Assembly: GCA_902362455.1 (NCBI GenBank)
Contig: CABIWJ010000010.1
Span: forward strand, 27,855 to 91,854
Length of the DNA: 64,000 nt
DNA from: Eubacteriaceae bacterium
Lineage (GTDB): Bacteria > Bacillota > Clostridia > Lachnospirales > Lachnospiraceae
Reading direction: 5' to 3'
Below, one piece after another: positions 55,205 through 64,000 of this stretch (positions within the stretch are counted from its first letter, which is position 1; each line of letters starts with the position of its first letter). The translations under genes were made by a program, and so were the position numbers. The notes under the pieces were generated by a model. The model searched no databases. It had not been told where the DNA came from and saw only the letters and a program-made list of their open reading frames with translations.

Positions 55205-56398
55205 ATGAAATTAATAATGTTAGGGTTATATCTCTTAGTGGCATTAGTGCCACAGGGATATACAAAGGGAATTAATTATGCAGGGATAAGTTCATACAGA
55301 ATGAACTATGTGATATTGCCCACGATATGTATAATTTTGTTATTAATATTTGCAAAATGGTTCATGGAAGTTGAACCAATGAGCAGAAATAATGACAAAA
55401 AACTTGCAATATTGTGGGCATTTTATTTTGCGGCAATTATAATTGTCGCTAAAATGATAGTGGGTATATTTATGGGAACTCTTAGTAAGAACCCATATGA
55501 CAGAAGTTTTAGAGGCATTGTAAGTAATTTGTATTATGCGTTACCACTTATAATATTTCGTGAAAATATCAGAAGCTACATAATTAATAAATGCACGCAT
55601 TACAAAATGTGGTTTATAAATCTGTTATTCTGGCTGTCATTTGCGGGGTTAAACTTTATGGAAATAGAGTTACTAAGTGGCGTGGAAAATACGGTTATAT
55701 ACATGGCTAAAAATGTGCTGCCACTTGTTATTGAGGGAATATTTTTAAATATGATGGCTACATATGGTGGTGCAGGTGCATCGATTATATACCTTATTAT
55801 GCAGGAATTAATGGAATGGTTGTTTCCGGTTGTACCTACATTGAATTGGCTGACAGAATTCGTTATAAGTATAGGCATCGGTGGAATTATTATTCTGATG
55901 TTAGGCGATCAGATAAGTGAATTTCAGGAAAAGCATAAGCGTAATTCGAAGAAAACACGTAGGAAACAGGAGAAGATGTTCGGGCAGATATGCGTAATGG
56001 TTATATGTGTGGTTATGATATGGTTCTTTGTTGGCGTATTCAGAATATATCCATCTGTCGTTCTGACTGGAAGTATGGAGCCTGACATTAAACCGGGCGA
56101 TATGATTCTGATAGATAAGATAACAAATGAAAAGGGACTTAATGAGCTAAAAGTCGGAGACATTATTACATTTCACAGGGACGATATTGTAATTACACAT
56201 CGAATAAAAGAGATTGTAACAGATGAAAATGGCAACATTACATTTAGGACAAAGGGCGATAATAATAGTGTGGAGGATACGAGGTTAGTAGAGCCTAATG
56301 AAGTTATGGGAAGATATATAGGGGTTATTCCAAAGATTGGATTACCGGTATTATGGATAAAAAGTGGGGAGGCGGTGCCTGATGGTGTGGAAAATTAA
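55205..56398 (+). CDS. sipW: SipW-like ER-type signal peptidase with long membrane N-terminus
   Basis: 397 aa. The C-terminal third is an archaeal/ER-type type I signal peptidase with the catalytic Ser about residue 290 in LTGSMEPDIKPGD and His near 331 in VITHRIKEI, which cleaves substrates like TasA. Bacillus SipW is about 190 aa; here about 250 extra N-terminal residues form some six or seven membrane helices. The gene overlaps the following DUF5305 gene. Confidence 0.88.
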   Translation: MKLIMLGLYLLVALVPQGYTKGINYAGISSYRMNYVILPTICIILLLIFAKWFMEVEPMSRNNDKKLAILWAFYFAAIIIVAKMIVGIFMGTLSKNPYDRSFRGIVSNLYYALPLIIFRENIRSYIINKCTHYKMWFINLLFWLSFAGLNFMEIELLSGVENTVIYMAKNVLPLVIEGIFLNMMATYGGAGASIIYLIMQELMEWLFPVVPTLNWLTEFVISIGIGGIIILMLGDQISEFQEKHKRNSKKTRRKQEKMFGQICVMVICVVMIWFFVGVFRIYPSVVLTGSMEPDIKPGDMILIDKITNEKGLNELKVGDIITFHRDDIVITHRIKEIVTDENGNITFRTKGDNNSVEDTRLVEPNEVMGRYIGVIPKIGLPVLWIKSGEAVPDGVEN

Positions 56399-57440
56399 GA
56401 AAATATCAGTGGAAAAATGGATAAAATATGTCATAATGTGTGGAATATTTATTGGAATTGTTATTGCAATATTTCTAATTAACAAGGATATGAAGAAAAG
56501 TACAAGCAAAACGGTTACAAAAACGGTGTATGAATATACATACAGCCCGGTCATGTCATATAGTGTTAAACTCAAAGAGAATAAATATTATGATGAGGCT
56601 GTCAGAAATGAGGGCGAAAAGTACATAAGAAACCTTGTAGATTCCGTAAATGTGACATTTGGTGGGGATTTTCAGGGAAATACTAAGGAAAATATCACAG
56701 CCGAATATCAGGTAAAAGCTAAATTAGAGGGTTATCAGGTAGCTTCAGGAAATAAAGAGGTAATCTGGCAAAAGGAAATGCCAATCGGAGATGCACATAC
56801 GGAGAATGTCAATGACTATAGCCTTAAATATAATTTATCTGAGGAAATAGATTTAGATAAGTATGAGGCAATGGTTACTAATATAAAAGGTGAGTTAGGA
56901 ATTACATTATCAGTAAATCTTACGTTCTATATAGAAGGCAGGATAACCATACGGCGTAACGAAAATAATATAGAGATTCCAATAGCTTCAAGTCTTGAGA
57001 TACCACTGAACAGTACATTATTTTCGATAAATAAAGAGACAGGCAATCCTGTAAGTAAACAGGAATATATAGAAGAACAGGTAAATATTAAGAAAAATTA
57101 TAGTTTCATAATTATTTGTGTGATTTTCATAATAGCTGCAGTTATTAGTGAGATCCTCGTATTTATTATGATAGGAATAAAAGAGGAATTGCCTGAAGAA
57201 CTGAAGAAAGAAAAGAGACTTCTTAGGAAATATCGCAGCCGGATGATATCACTTAGCAGTATACCAAAACTTGATATAGAGGAAATATACTTATTAGAAG
57301 AAGTTGGTGATTTGTTCCGGTTAGCTGATGAAATGGGGAGACCGGTAGTATATCTGCATGGAAAAGATAGGGAGATTGATGGAGGTAAGATATTCATAAT
57401 CGATGGCAGGAATAAATATGTTTACTATATGTCAAAGTAG
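56382..57440 (+). CDS. DUF5305 membrane protein
   Basis: 352 aa with a membrane helix near the N-terminus, an extracellular domain of about 200 residues (beta-rich, TYSPVMSYSVKL, NVTFGGDF), a second membrane helix at about residue 235-260 and a cytoplasmic C-terminal domain. DUF5305 proteins regularly accompany SipW-type peptidases; the function is not known. Start at 56382 follows GGGGAGG; the frame opens at 56364. Confidence 0.8.
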   Translation: MVWKIKKISVEKWIKYVIMCGIFIGIVIAIFLINKDMKKSTSKTVTKTVYEYTYSPVMSYSVKLKENKYYDEAVRNEGEKYIRNLVDSVNVTFGGDFQGNTKENITAEYQVKAKLEGYQVASGNKEVIWQKEMPIGDAHTENVNDYSLKYNLSEEIDLDKYEAMVTNIKGELGITLSVNLTFYIEGRITIRRNENNIEIPIASSLEIPLNSTLFSINKETGNPVSKQEYIEEQVNIKKNYSFIIICVIFIIAAVISEILVFIMIGIKEELPEELKKEKRLLRKYRSRMISLSSIPKLDIEEIYLLEEVGDLFRLADEMGRPVVYLHGKDREIDGGKIFIIDGRNKYVYYMSK

Positions 57441-57566
57441 CCAAAAGTAGTATAAATAAGTAGACTTTAGTAGGTAGAAAGAAAGAATCAATGTGCATAT
57501 AATACAACTATGGCTGAGAAAACAGAAACAACAGCCTGAGAAAATAATTATTTAAGGAGATTGAAA

Positions 57567-58526
57567 ATGAAAAAAAGATTTATTGCAGGTGCATTGGCGC
57601 TTAGTATGGTATTAGCAGGAACAGGATATGCGTATTGGACAGATTCGCTGAATATGACAACTAAAGCCACAACAGGAAATATGGGAGTTAAATTCCTTGA
57701 CTTAGGTTTATATGCACAGTATGCAGATGAGGGAAAAGGCTGGTCAATTATTGATGGTGTAGGAGATGATGGTTATATTGATTCAAATTATTTCCTAAGA
57801 GGTACATCAAATTATAATATAATCGCAAAAGAGGGTTCGGTAGAGGGATATTATAATGCAGCAGACGGCTATAATGATGTAAGCTTTGGTGCAAAACTTG
57901 TTACGCCTACAAAGATGAATGTTACAGTAGGACCATACAAGGCATTAGCTGTTGACGTAAGTGACAACATCGATATTTCAGTTGAAAATATTTATCCTGG
58001 CTATGCACAGGCATTCAGAACAGATATTGCAAATGTAGGAAATATTGCAGCTAAATTAAGTAAAATCAATATTACATCTGAGGGTGAAAATGTTGGAAAT
58101 ATCAAGGATATGATTGGTATTGCAATGTACGTCCAAAGAGAATACTGCGAAGAGACCGCAAGTACACTTGATGATGTAGTAGGTCTTGCAGAAAACTTTG
58201 ATGAGGATGATATCTTTACAATGGGTGGTGTTGATTTCGTAAGATTATCAGCTCTTGAAGAGAAAGGATTCACACCTGAAATCGAAAATGAGAAGTTATT
58301 AACAGTCAGCAGTGAAAACAGAATGGACGTATTCTTCGGAGTAGCGATGGATCCTGATGCAGAGGGTGTATATACAACAGGTTCTACAGGTGTTATGAAT
58401 GACAATGATGACACAATTTCTATGGATAAAGCAGTAGAAATCAGCATTGACTTCTTATGGGATCAGTTTAACGAGGGTGTTGGCAAAGATGCCCCTGCAA
58501 ATATTTTAGAGAACCAGAACAAATAG
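57567..58526 (+). CDS. SipW-dependent TasA/camelysin-like surface protein
   Basis: 319 aa with a SipW-type signal peptide (GALALSMVLAGTGYAYWTDS) directly before LNMTTKATTGNMGV, as in TasA and CalY. The mature protein is acidic with predicted beta sandwich. TasA proteins polymerise into biofilm fibres; this protein has the expected size and is encoded just after its peptidase. Start at 57567 after AAGGAG. A likely major fibre subunit. Confidence 0.85.
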   Translation: MKKRFIAGALALSMVLAGTGYAYWTDSLNMTTKATTGNMGVKFLDLGLYAQYADEGKGWSIIDGVGDDGYIDSNYFLRGTSNYNIIAKEGSVEGYYNAADGYNDVSFGAKLVTPTKMNVTVGPYKALAVDVSDNIDISVENIYPGYAQAFRTDIANVGNIAAKLSKINITSEGENVGNIKDMIGIAMYVQREYCEETASTLDDVVGLAENFDEDDIFTMGGVDFVRLSALEEKGFTPEIENEKLLTVSSENRMDVFFGVAMDPDAEGVYTTGSTGVMNDNDDTISMDKAVEISIDFLWDQFNEGVGKDAPANILENQNK

Positions 58527-58701
58527 GAATAATATATTTCTAAAAATACTGTGTAAAAATACATTTTCAAAAATGTGTGTAAAATATATTTGTTAGGAAA
58601 AATATTGTGCAAATATGTCTTAAACAATGAAGTGAATTGTGGATAACAAATGGTAAATATAAACAATATTGTATAAATATAATTAAATTTGTCTAGACTT
58701 G

Positions 58702-58780
58702 ATAGTGCTTGTACTTTATATGTAAAGGATTCATTAAACAAGATGAATTACATATACATAGAGTATAAGCACTATTTTTG
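58702..58780 (+). terminator. Large hairpin with T-tract before thioester adhesin
   Basis: ATAGTGCTTGTACT...ATGTAA pairs with TTACAT...AGTATAAGCACTAT and is followed by TTTTTG only a few bases before a ribosome-binding site. It looks like an intrinsic terminator or attenuator that reduces expression of the next gene relative to the TasA-like gene. The rest of 58527-58701 is AT-rich with no gene. Confidence 0.7.
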
Positions 58781-58796
58781 ATTGGAGGTCTGAACA

Positions 58797-59615
58797 ATAA
58801 AGAAATTATTATTTAAAACAGTAGGAATACTAATGAGTGGTCTGATAATTCTGTGCTTATGTCAGACAGTTAACGGAAATGAGGAATATGAATATGTTCT
58901 AAAATCGCAGGGGTTGAATGGGTATAACGAATTGGGAATTACTCCGGTAATAATGGAATTGTATAATAGAGAGGGTAAGAAATTAGAAGTCTATTGTGCA
59001 GATATGAATACCCCGGTGGTAAGTGGTTGTGGGTACAACTGTAAACCAATAGATAAATGTAATAAATTTGACAGGAATATATGTAAGCATCTTGAAAAGA
59101 TTCTGAAAAATGCGTATCCATATATAAGCATAGAAGAAATGCAGCAAAGAAGCGGCATTAAATACATCAAAAAAAAAGAGGCGATTACAGCGGTTCAGTA
59201 TGCAATATGGCATTACACTAACAATGCAGATATAGAGTCGGAGTATAGTGTTGTTAATGAGCTGTATAAATGGCTGATTAATTTAGATGTCGATGATAGT
59301 TCTAATGATGATGGAGAAAACAATGGTGGTAGGACAAATAGCGTATTTCTGGTGACTAATAATAGTGTAGCCACGCAGGTATTAATCGGAATCGGGGAGT
59401 TTGCTGAATCAGAAAGCTATGCTTCTAAAAAAAACAAGAGTAGTGTACCGGAAAAAAACAATACGATAAATGGAGAGGATAATAATATTAAGGCAAATGC
59501 ACAGTATAGTAAAAGTCCAAAGACAGGTGACAGCTTTGTTAGTATAGTGGTTATTATGGGTGCGGCGCTTAGTATGGTAACAATATTCATTGTGTTGAGG
59601 GGTAAGAGAAATTAA
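58797..59615 (+). CDS. Thioester-domain surface adhesin, apparently with ATA start
   Basis: 272 aa. Frame analysis shows a proper signal peptide (KKLLFKTVGILMSGLIIL) only if translation begins at the ATA at 58797, seven bases after TTGGAGGT; the first ATG (58833) lies inside the hydrophobic core. The thioester-domain hallmarks are present: C67 in VYCADMN and Q134 in AVQYAIWHYTN, which would form an internal Cys-Gln thioester able to bond covalently to host or surface amines. The C-terminus has SPKTGD, a membrane helix and basic tail: a variant sortase anchor. Adjacent to the TasA-like cluster, it may decorate the fibres. Confidence 0.8.
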   Translation: MKKLLFKTVGILMSGLIILCLCQTVNGNEEYEYVLKSQGLNGYNELGITPVIMELYNREGKKLEVYCADMNTPVVSGCGYNCKPIDKCNKFDRNICKHLEKILKNAYPYISIEEMQQRSGIKYIKKKEAITAVQYAIWHYTNNADIESEYSVVNELYKWLINLDVDDSSNDDGENNGGRTNSVFLVTNNSVATQVLIGIGEFAESESYASKKNKSSVPEKNNTINGEDNNIKANAQYSKSPKTGDSFVSIVVIMGAALSMVTIFIVLRGKRN

Positions 59616-59638
59616 GGGTTGGAGAACACAATAATATG

Positions 59639-59667
59639 TTGACAACTATAACATATTTCTATATAAT
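59639..59667 (+). promoter_or_regulatory. Consensus sigma-A promoter
   Basis: TTGACA, exactly 17 bases, TATAAT, a perfect match. Start site near 59675. It drives a short transcript to the terminator at 59748-59780 and possibly, on read-through, the giant secreted protein. Confidence 0.85.
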
Positions 59668-59747
59668 TTAGTTAGTTTACGAGAGGATAAAGATAGATAG
59701 GAAATTGGTGGATTATAGAAACTAGAAAATATTATATAGTACTTTTT

Positions 59748-59780
59748 AAATTCGCCAGATGATTCTGGCGAATTTTTTTA
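59748..59780 (+). terminator. Strong intrinsic terminator in leader
   Basis: AAATTCGCCAGA-TGAT-TCTGGCGAATTT followed by a run of T. It lies about 75 bases after the start site and 130 bases before the next gene, so it may terminate the adhesin transcript, act as an attenuator, or define a short RNA. The remaining leader to 59906 has no recognised riboswitch. Confidence 0.85.
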
Positions 59781-59906
59781 CCTCAAATTTCCTAATCCTT
59801 AGTAAATCAGAGTTATAGGAAATAACATTTGATGACTTTGATTAGTTATCAACACGTTTTGAACTATAACCCGTAAAACAATACATAGTAGAGGAGAGAT
59901 GGAAAT

Positions 59907-62900
59907 ATGAACTTATTCAAAAAAAGATTGTTAAAGCGAATACTTGCAATTGTTTTAGTTATAACTACATTTAGTACAACTATTACGATTGAAAAGGCAA
60001 AAAAAGCCTATGCAAGTGCACCTAAGGGTTATACAACAATCTACTTCAAAGATGACACAAAAGAAAGCTGGATTGGCAATGATGGAGCCATTATTCAGCT
60101 GGTTGATAACACGGATGGACATGATTATTACATTATGAAGCAGGTAGATGATAATACCTGGAGCTGCAGGGTGCCTGCAAAGACTTATAATGTAACCTTT
60201 AACAGATTAAGTCCAAAGACAAAAGATGGAAAACAAGTGGCTGATATGTCACAGGTTGGAGAGGGATTACTTAGTCATAAAGATGACAATTACATACAAT
60301 GGAATTCATGGAGTGCCGGAGGACGAGGCAGTAACAGAGATGATTACAGCAGCTGGCACAGCACATACCATGCTACCGTTCCTGAACATGGATATTGGGA
60401 CGGAACTATGGTAATCGATAATGATTACTTTCATGAAGGAGATGTAATCTATCTTGATTTCTATGAATTTACTTCAGATAATAATGGAAGTGTAATTTAT
60501 AACTGGGAGCAGAGTAATGCCCAGTTTTATATAAATTTTAATAAATATTCAAAGTCGGATAACGGCGGAAGAGATATAAATATTAAAAATGCAGACAAGG
60601 ATGCAGTGTCTCCGATTAAATTAACAGATTCACCCGAAACACAGGTATTTCGCTATGTTGTAACGAAAGAAGATGAGGGTGCAACAGAGCTTAGGTTCTT
60701 CAGGGGAAATGATGAAAATTTATGGAATGAATCTGTTTTATTAAGATATAGTGATTACAAGCAGGGTAACAACTGTGCAAAGGTAAAGGGCTGGGATAAT
60801 AATGGATACGTATGCCCATATGTGCCTAGAAGACATATGCTTAATGTTTATGATTTAGTCATTAAAACAGATGGTAACTTAAAAGTTAACAGAAAAGTAG
60901 ATATTGATTTAGAACTTGATGCTCCCGAGGGAGAAGAAGATTATCTTAATAAAGAAAACACAGTTATTGAAATCAATAAGATTGACAGTGACGGAAATGT
61001 TATCGCAGGTTCAAAAGATATCTTCCTTTTTGATGACAGTAAAACAGAATGGAATCACAGGGAACTTATTTTCAAAGAAGCAGGAAGCTATAAGATAAGT
61101 GCAAGTGTTACAGATGGTTATGATACGGTAAATGCAGAAAAAATTATTACAGTAGCAAAAGATAATGCACCTCTTGCCCTGATTAATCTTTCAGCAGATG
61201 AGGGAGAGAATACAGATAATGAAGATGTATTTGTAAGAAACAGTAATGGAAAATCAAATATTACTGTATGTGATGAATCAAGTTCAGAAATTGGTGATGA
61301 AATTAACTACAGACATTACATATTATTCTATGATTCAGACAATGATAATATATTTGATGATACTGAAATTATAGATGAAAGAGATGGAGATGGAAGCTCA
61401 TTTAACTATGAGTTAGATAATGTTGGTAAATACAAAATCGTACTTAATGTAAAAGAAACATTTACAGATACAATTCCATCATTAATAGATGATTCAGTAT
61501 ATTTATCAGGAAATACAGAAAAAGTATTTGAAATTACTAACCAGGCACCAAAGTCAAAGGTGACTGTAGAAAAAAGTAAAATTGCAGACATTATTTTTAC
61601 AGTTGGCAGTGCAGATAAAGATGTATTGAATGCTTATTCAGAAGCAAGTAAGCTTGTCGAAGATAAGTTAAAGGAAAAAGGTATTGAAGCCAATATTACT
61701 ACGGTAAGCACCTCTGCAATTACAGCGACAGATACATTTGCCTGGAAAGAGTATGACCATCCGGGATTTAATGACTGGGGCTATGTTCTTCCACATCATA
61801 TCCAATATACAGGAAAAGATATAAAAATGGTTGGATATTATTATGCAGCATTTAAAGATTTTCTATATGTTGAAGATAATAATCCGGATAGAAAAGTATT
61901 TGATTTCGATTTACAGAGAGATGGTACTGACTGGCATAGCATGGAAGGCGGCGGATTCTTATTTAACACCGTAGTCTCAGAAGAAGAAAACTATATTCAG
62001 GGATATTGTATACTTGTTACAAGTAGTGGACTTAAATTAGTTAAAATAAATAAAACCAATTTAACTAATTTCAGAAATGGTTCATATGAATATGTTCAAT
62101 ATGCAGGAAAATTATTACAGACATTTCCTATATCAAATGTATATGCAAATCATCATTTTAAGATAATTATTGAGGACAATGTAATAACTGTATACGATGG
62201 TGATAAGATTATTATTAATCAGTATGTACTTGAAGATGACGGTGTTGCAGCATATGGATATGGTCCGATAATCAGCCATGAAAATCATGGTTGTTATCAG
62301 CAGTCATATTTCACATTTAAAAATATCGTAATGCAGACAATATCAGGAGAGAGCCTTTCTGATGTTGTTAATAAGCATCAGTGGACACCAGGAACAAATC
62401 ATTATGTCATTAATTTAAGTGATGCAGTAATTCCTGAATTATCAGATAACGGAAGAACTGCAAATGTGGCGGCTGCATTATTATCAAAAGATGTTAAGTT
62501 TTATGGTATTGGTAATGATGTATCCATAAGTTCTTATAACAGATTAGTAGATATTATTGATAACAATGGCGAGAATACAAATATTTCTGTTAGTGAAGAA
62601 AGTGAAAAAACACAGGAAGAACTTGTAACAGAAGCTGTAAATCACATTGTTGCAGACATTGAATCTGATGTATTAAGCAAAGATTATACAATAGGAAACA
62701 CTATTTCAACAGATGAAAAGGTTGAATATAAAGGTACTTATAGTGATGCTGAAAATGATAACAAGGGAAATGATGAATGGACATATATTTATGATCCTAC
62801 TATATTCGATAATGATGGTGAACAGGTCACATTTATTCAGTCAGAACCAATGACAATGTTTGAAAATGTTGGTGCATATGCAGTTACTCACAGAGTCAGT

Positions 62901-64000
62901 GATGATCCGACAAAGGGAAATTCTGCATTGGCAGGATATGTGAAGTGGTCAGACACAGATGAAGTTGAAAAGTTAATTGTTGCGCAGACCAGACCAGTAG
63001 CTGAAATTAAGGCTGATATAATGCAGTCTGACAGCGATTCTAAGAAATGTATTACAAATATTTCATATTCTGCATATGATTCAGATCATCTGTCAGATGT
63101 TAAAAAAGGAATTATTGAAGAAAAATTCTATTATAAAGAAATAAATGATACCAAATGGACAGAGGGAAGATTTCCTGCACAGACAGATATGGGTAAAACA
63201 TATCTTGTCAAATACATTGTAAAAGATTATGAGGGAACATATAGCAGACCGGCTGTTATCAGCATTAATACAAATGATTCCAGAGTATATACAAAGCCTG
63301 ATGACAAGGAGCCGCCAAAGGTAACATTAAGTGTAAGCAAAACAGAAGTAAATATAGGCGAATCAGTTTATATCGAGGGATATGCTGAAGATAATTTTGG
63401 TATTTCTACTTTTGAAATAAAATGCAATGATGATGTAATCGGAAGTGGATATAACAGATACGAGCTTAAAGCAAATGAAGCCGGTGTTATTACTATTTCA
63501 GCAATAGCTACAGATATTGCAGGAAATGTCACAACCGAAACAAAAACAATTACTGTAATAGATAACAGAGATGTTACTCCACCGGAAATTATTATTACAG
63601 AACCTAAAGATGGTATTATATCAGGAATTGCAGAAATAAAGGGTTCAATTACTGATGACAGAAAACTTAAGGGCTATAAAGTTACAAGAACAAAAACAGG
63701 TGATGAAAATAGCGAAGAAGTTCTCGTAGCAGAAGGCAGTGAAGCAATTGTAAATGCTGTTATTGGAACAATTAATACAGACGAACTTGAGGAAGGTGTC
63801 TACTGTTATAGAATTACAGCAGAAGATGAAGCGGGCTTAACAGCAGAAGTAAGCTTTAATATAACAGTAGAAAAAGAAGAAGCTGATAAGATTCCTCCGG
63901 TTACAGCATTTACAAAAATAGCATTAGATGCAGAAAATAAAAATATTGTAATTGAGGGTTCAGTATCGGATGAAACAAAGCTTTCAGAATATACACTTAC
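59907..64000 (+). CDS. Very large secreted multidomain surface protein, 3' end beyond window
   Basis: An ATG after GAGGAGAG opens a frame that runs 1,364 codons without stop to the window edge. Signal peptide: LLKRILAIVLVITTFSTTIT, cleavage about residue 36. The first 250 residues are rich in Trp, Asp and Tyr and look like a carbohydrate-binding type of fold; a LamG-like beta region occurs at about 650-815 (GGGFLFNTVVSEEENYIQG, VIVYDG-type turns); from about 1,130 there are repeated Ig-like or PKD-like modules (DNFGISTFEIK, DIAGNVTT, DEAGLTAE). Such arrays usually end in RHS repeats, a cell-wall anchor, or enzymatic domain, which lies outside. Probably works with the SipW cluster as surface adhesin. 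Confidence 0.85.
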   Translation, partial: MNLFKKRLLKRILAIVLVITTFSTTITIEKAKKAYASAPKGYTTIYFKDDTKESWIGNDGAIIQLVDNTDGHDYYIMKQVDDNTWSCRVPAKTYNVTFNRLSPKTKDGKQVADMSQVGEGLLSHKDDNYIQWNSWSAGGRGSNRDDYSSWHSTYHATVPEHGYWDGTMVIDNDYFHEGDVIYLDFYEFTSDNNGSVIYNWEQSNAQFYINFNKYSKSDNGGRDINIKNADKDAVSPIKLTDSPETQVFRYVVTKEDEGATELRFFRGNDENLWNESVLLRYSDYKQGNNCAKVKGWDNNGYVCPYVPRRHMLNVYDLVIKTDGNLKVNRKVDIDLELDAPEGEEDYLNKENTVIEINKIDSDGNVIAGSKDIFLFDDSKTEWNHRELIFKEAGSYKISASVTDGYDTVNAEKIITVAKDNAPLALINLSADEGENTDNEDVFVRNSNGKSNITVCDESSSEIGDEINYRHYILFYDSDNDNIFDDTEIIDERDGDGSSFNYELDNVGKYKIVLNVKETFTDTIPSLIDDSVYLSGNTEKVFEITNQAPKSKVTVEKSKIADIIFTVGSADKDVLNAYSEASKLVEDKLKEKGIEANITTVSTSAITATDTFAWKEYDHPGFNDWGYVLPHHIQYTGKDIKMVGYYYAAFKDFLYVEDNNPDRKVFDFDLQRDGTDWHSMEGGGFLFNTVVSEEENYIQGYCILVTSSGLKLVKINKTNLTNFRNGSYEYVQYAGKLLQTFPISNVYANHHFKIIIEDNVITVYDGDKIIINQYVLEDDGVAAYGYGPIISHENHGCYQQSYFTFKNIVMQTISGESLSDVVNKHQWTPGTNHYVINLSDAVIPELSDNGRTANVAAALLSKDVKFYGIGNDVSISSYNRLVDIIDNNGENTNISVSEESEKTQEELVTEAVNHIVADIESDVLSKDYTIGNTISTDEKVEYKGTYSDAENDNKGNDEWTYIYDPTIFDNDGEQVTFIQSEPMTMFENVGAYAVTHRVSDDPTKGNSALAGYVKWSDTDEVEKLIVAQTRPVAEIKADIMQSDSDSKKCITNISYSAYDSDHLSDVKKGIIEEKFYYKEINDTKWTEGRFPAQTDMGKTYLVKYIVKDYEGTYSRPAVISINTNDSRVYTKPDDKEPPKVTLSVSKTEVNIGESVYIEGYAEDNFGISTFEIKCNDDVIGSGYNRYELKANEAGVITISAIATDIAGNVTTETKTITVIDNRDVTPPEIIITEPKDGIISGIAEIKGSITDDRKLKGYKVTRTKTGDENSEEVLVAEGSEAIVNAVIGTINTDELEEGVYCYRITAEDEAGLTAEVSFNITVEKEEADKIPPVTAFTKIALDAENKNIVIEGSVSDETKLSEYTL

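Noticed and set aside
59668..59906. c-di-GMP riboswitch before the giant surface protein
   Set aside because: Neither c-di-GMP-I nor c-di-GMP-II core motifs are recognisable, although the terminator makes a leader regulator possible.

Overview
The window looks like chromosomal DNA of a low-GC anaerobic Clostridium-class Firmicute, most likely Lachnospiraceae. This is inferred from strong Shine-Dalgarno sequences, AT-rich codons, a V-type ATPase as the rotary ATPase, agr-type signalling, a SipW/TasA-type surface cluster and the style of the hypothetical proteins. No 16S or other species marker is present.

Layout. 1-3.5 kb: a 5'-truncated DEDDh exonuclease, a micro membrane protein, a YoeC-like recombinase-fold protein and a D,D-carboxypeptidase. 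3.6-12.5 kb: a complete nine-gene V-type ATPase operon (H-C-I-K-F-E-A-B-D) on the minus strand with a good promoter and terminator. 12.6-15.5 kb: trmB, a tiny eight-cysteine peptide, thioredoxin and an AI-2E-type permease. 15.7-22.97 kb: a decayed 7.1-kb integrative island inserted in the 3' half of tRNA-Lys(CTT), bounded by 89-bp direct repeats. It carries an AgrC/AgrA-like two-component system, a secreted bacteriocin-like protein, a membrane subtilase, and a relaxase and an integrase that have each lost their 5' part at one shared junction.

23.0-32.2 kb: a second, chromosomal agr locus. A LytTR regulator and GHKL kinase are divergent from agrB; an agrD not previously flagged by length (54 aa, predicted thiolactone core CLAWW) is followed by a small secreted protein, two tandem paralogous membrane-anchored proteins and an ABC-2 transporter. 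Paired GTTCAGGGCA boxes 21 bp apart occur twice, showing a partial tandem duplication and decay of this locus. 32.4-39.4 kb: an NYN-domain protein with Asn/Tyr-rich repeats, a ComEC-like metallo-beta-lactamase-fold protein, ybaK, an EAL phosphodiesterase, and uraA-upp. 39.5-49.9 kb: a giant VWA protein with an Ig-like partner, small membrane proteins, and a LolD/FtsX-type exporter. 49.9-53.7 kb: DUF2752 and DUF4234 proteins, glycerol kinase and a monoacylglycerol-lipase-like hydrolase. 53.7-64 kb: a LuxR-type regulator, SipW-type signal peptidase, DUF5305 protein, two SipW-type substrates, a thioester-domain adhesin that appears to start at an ATA codon, and a very large secreted protein open at the window edge.

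Threaded through the window are two dispersed families of structured repeats. Family B (31.4, 52.6 kb and a 3' tail at 43.7 kb) carries a hairpin loop that forms an 8-bp pseudoknot with a segment beside the ribosome-binding site, and it covaries at three pairs between the two full copies. Family A (1.1 and 13.3 kb) lies downstream of genes. The strongest candidates for undescribed biology are the rearranged agr/AgrD locus with its exporter, the covarying family-B RNA element, and the tRNA-Lys island with its signalling and protease cargo.
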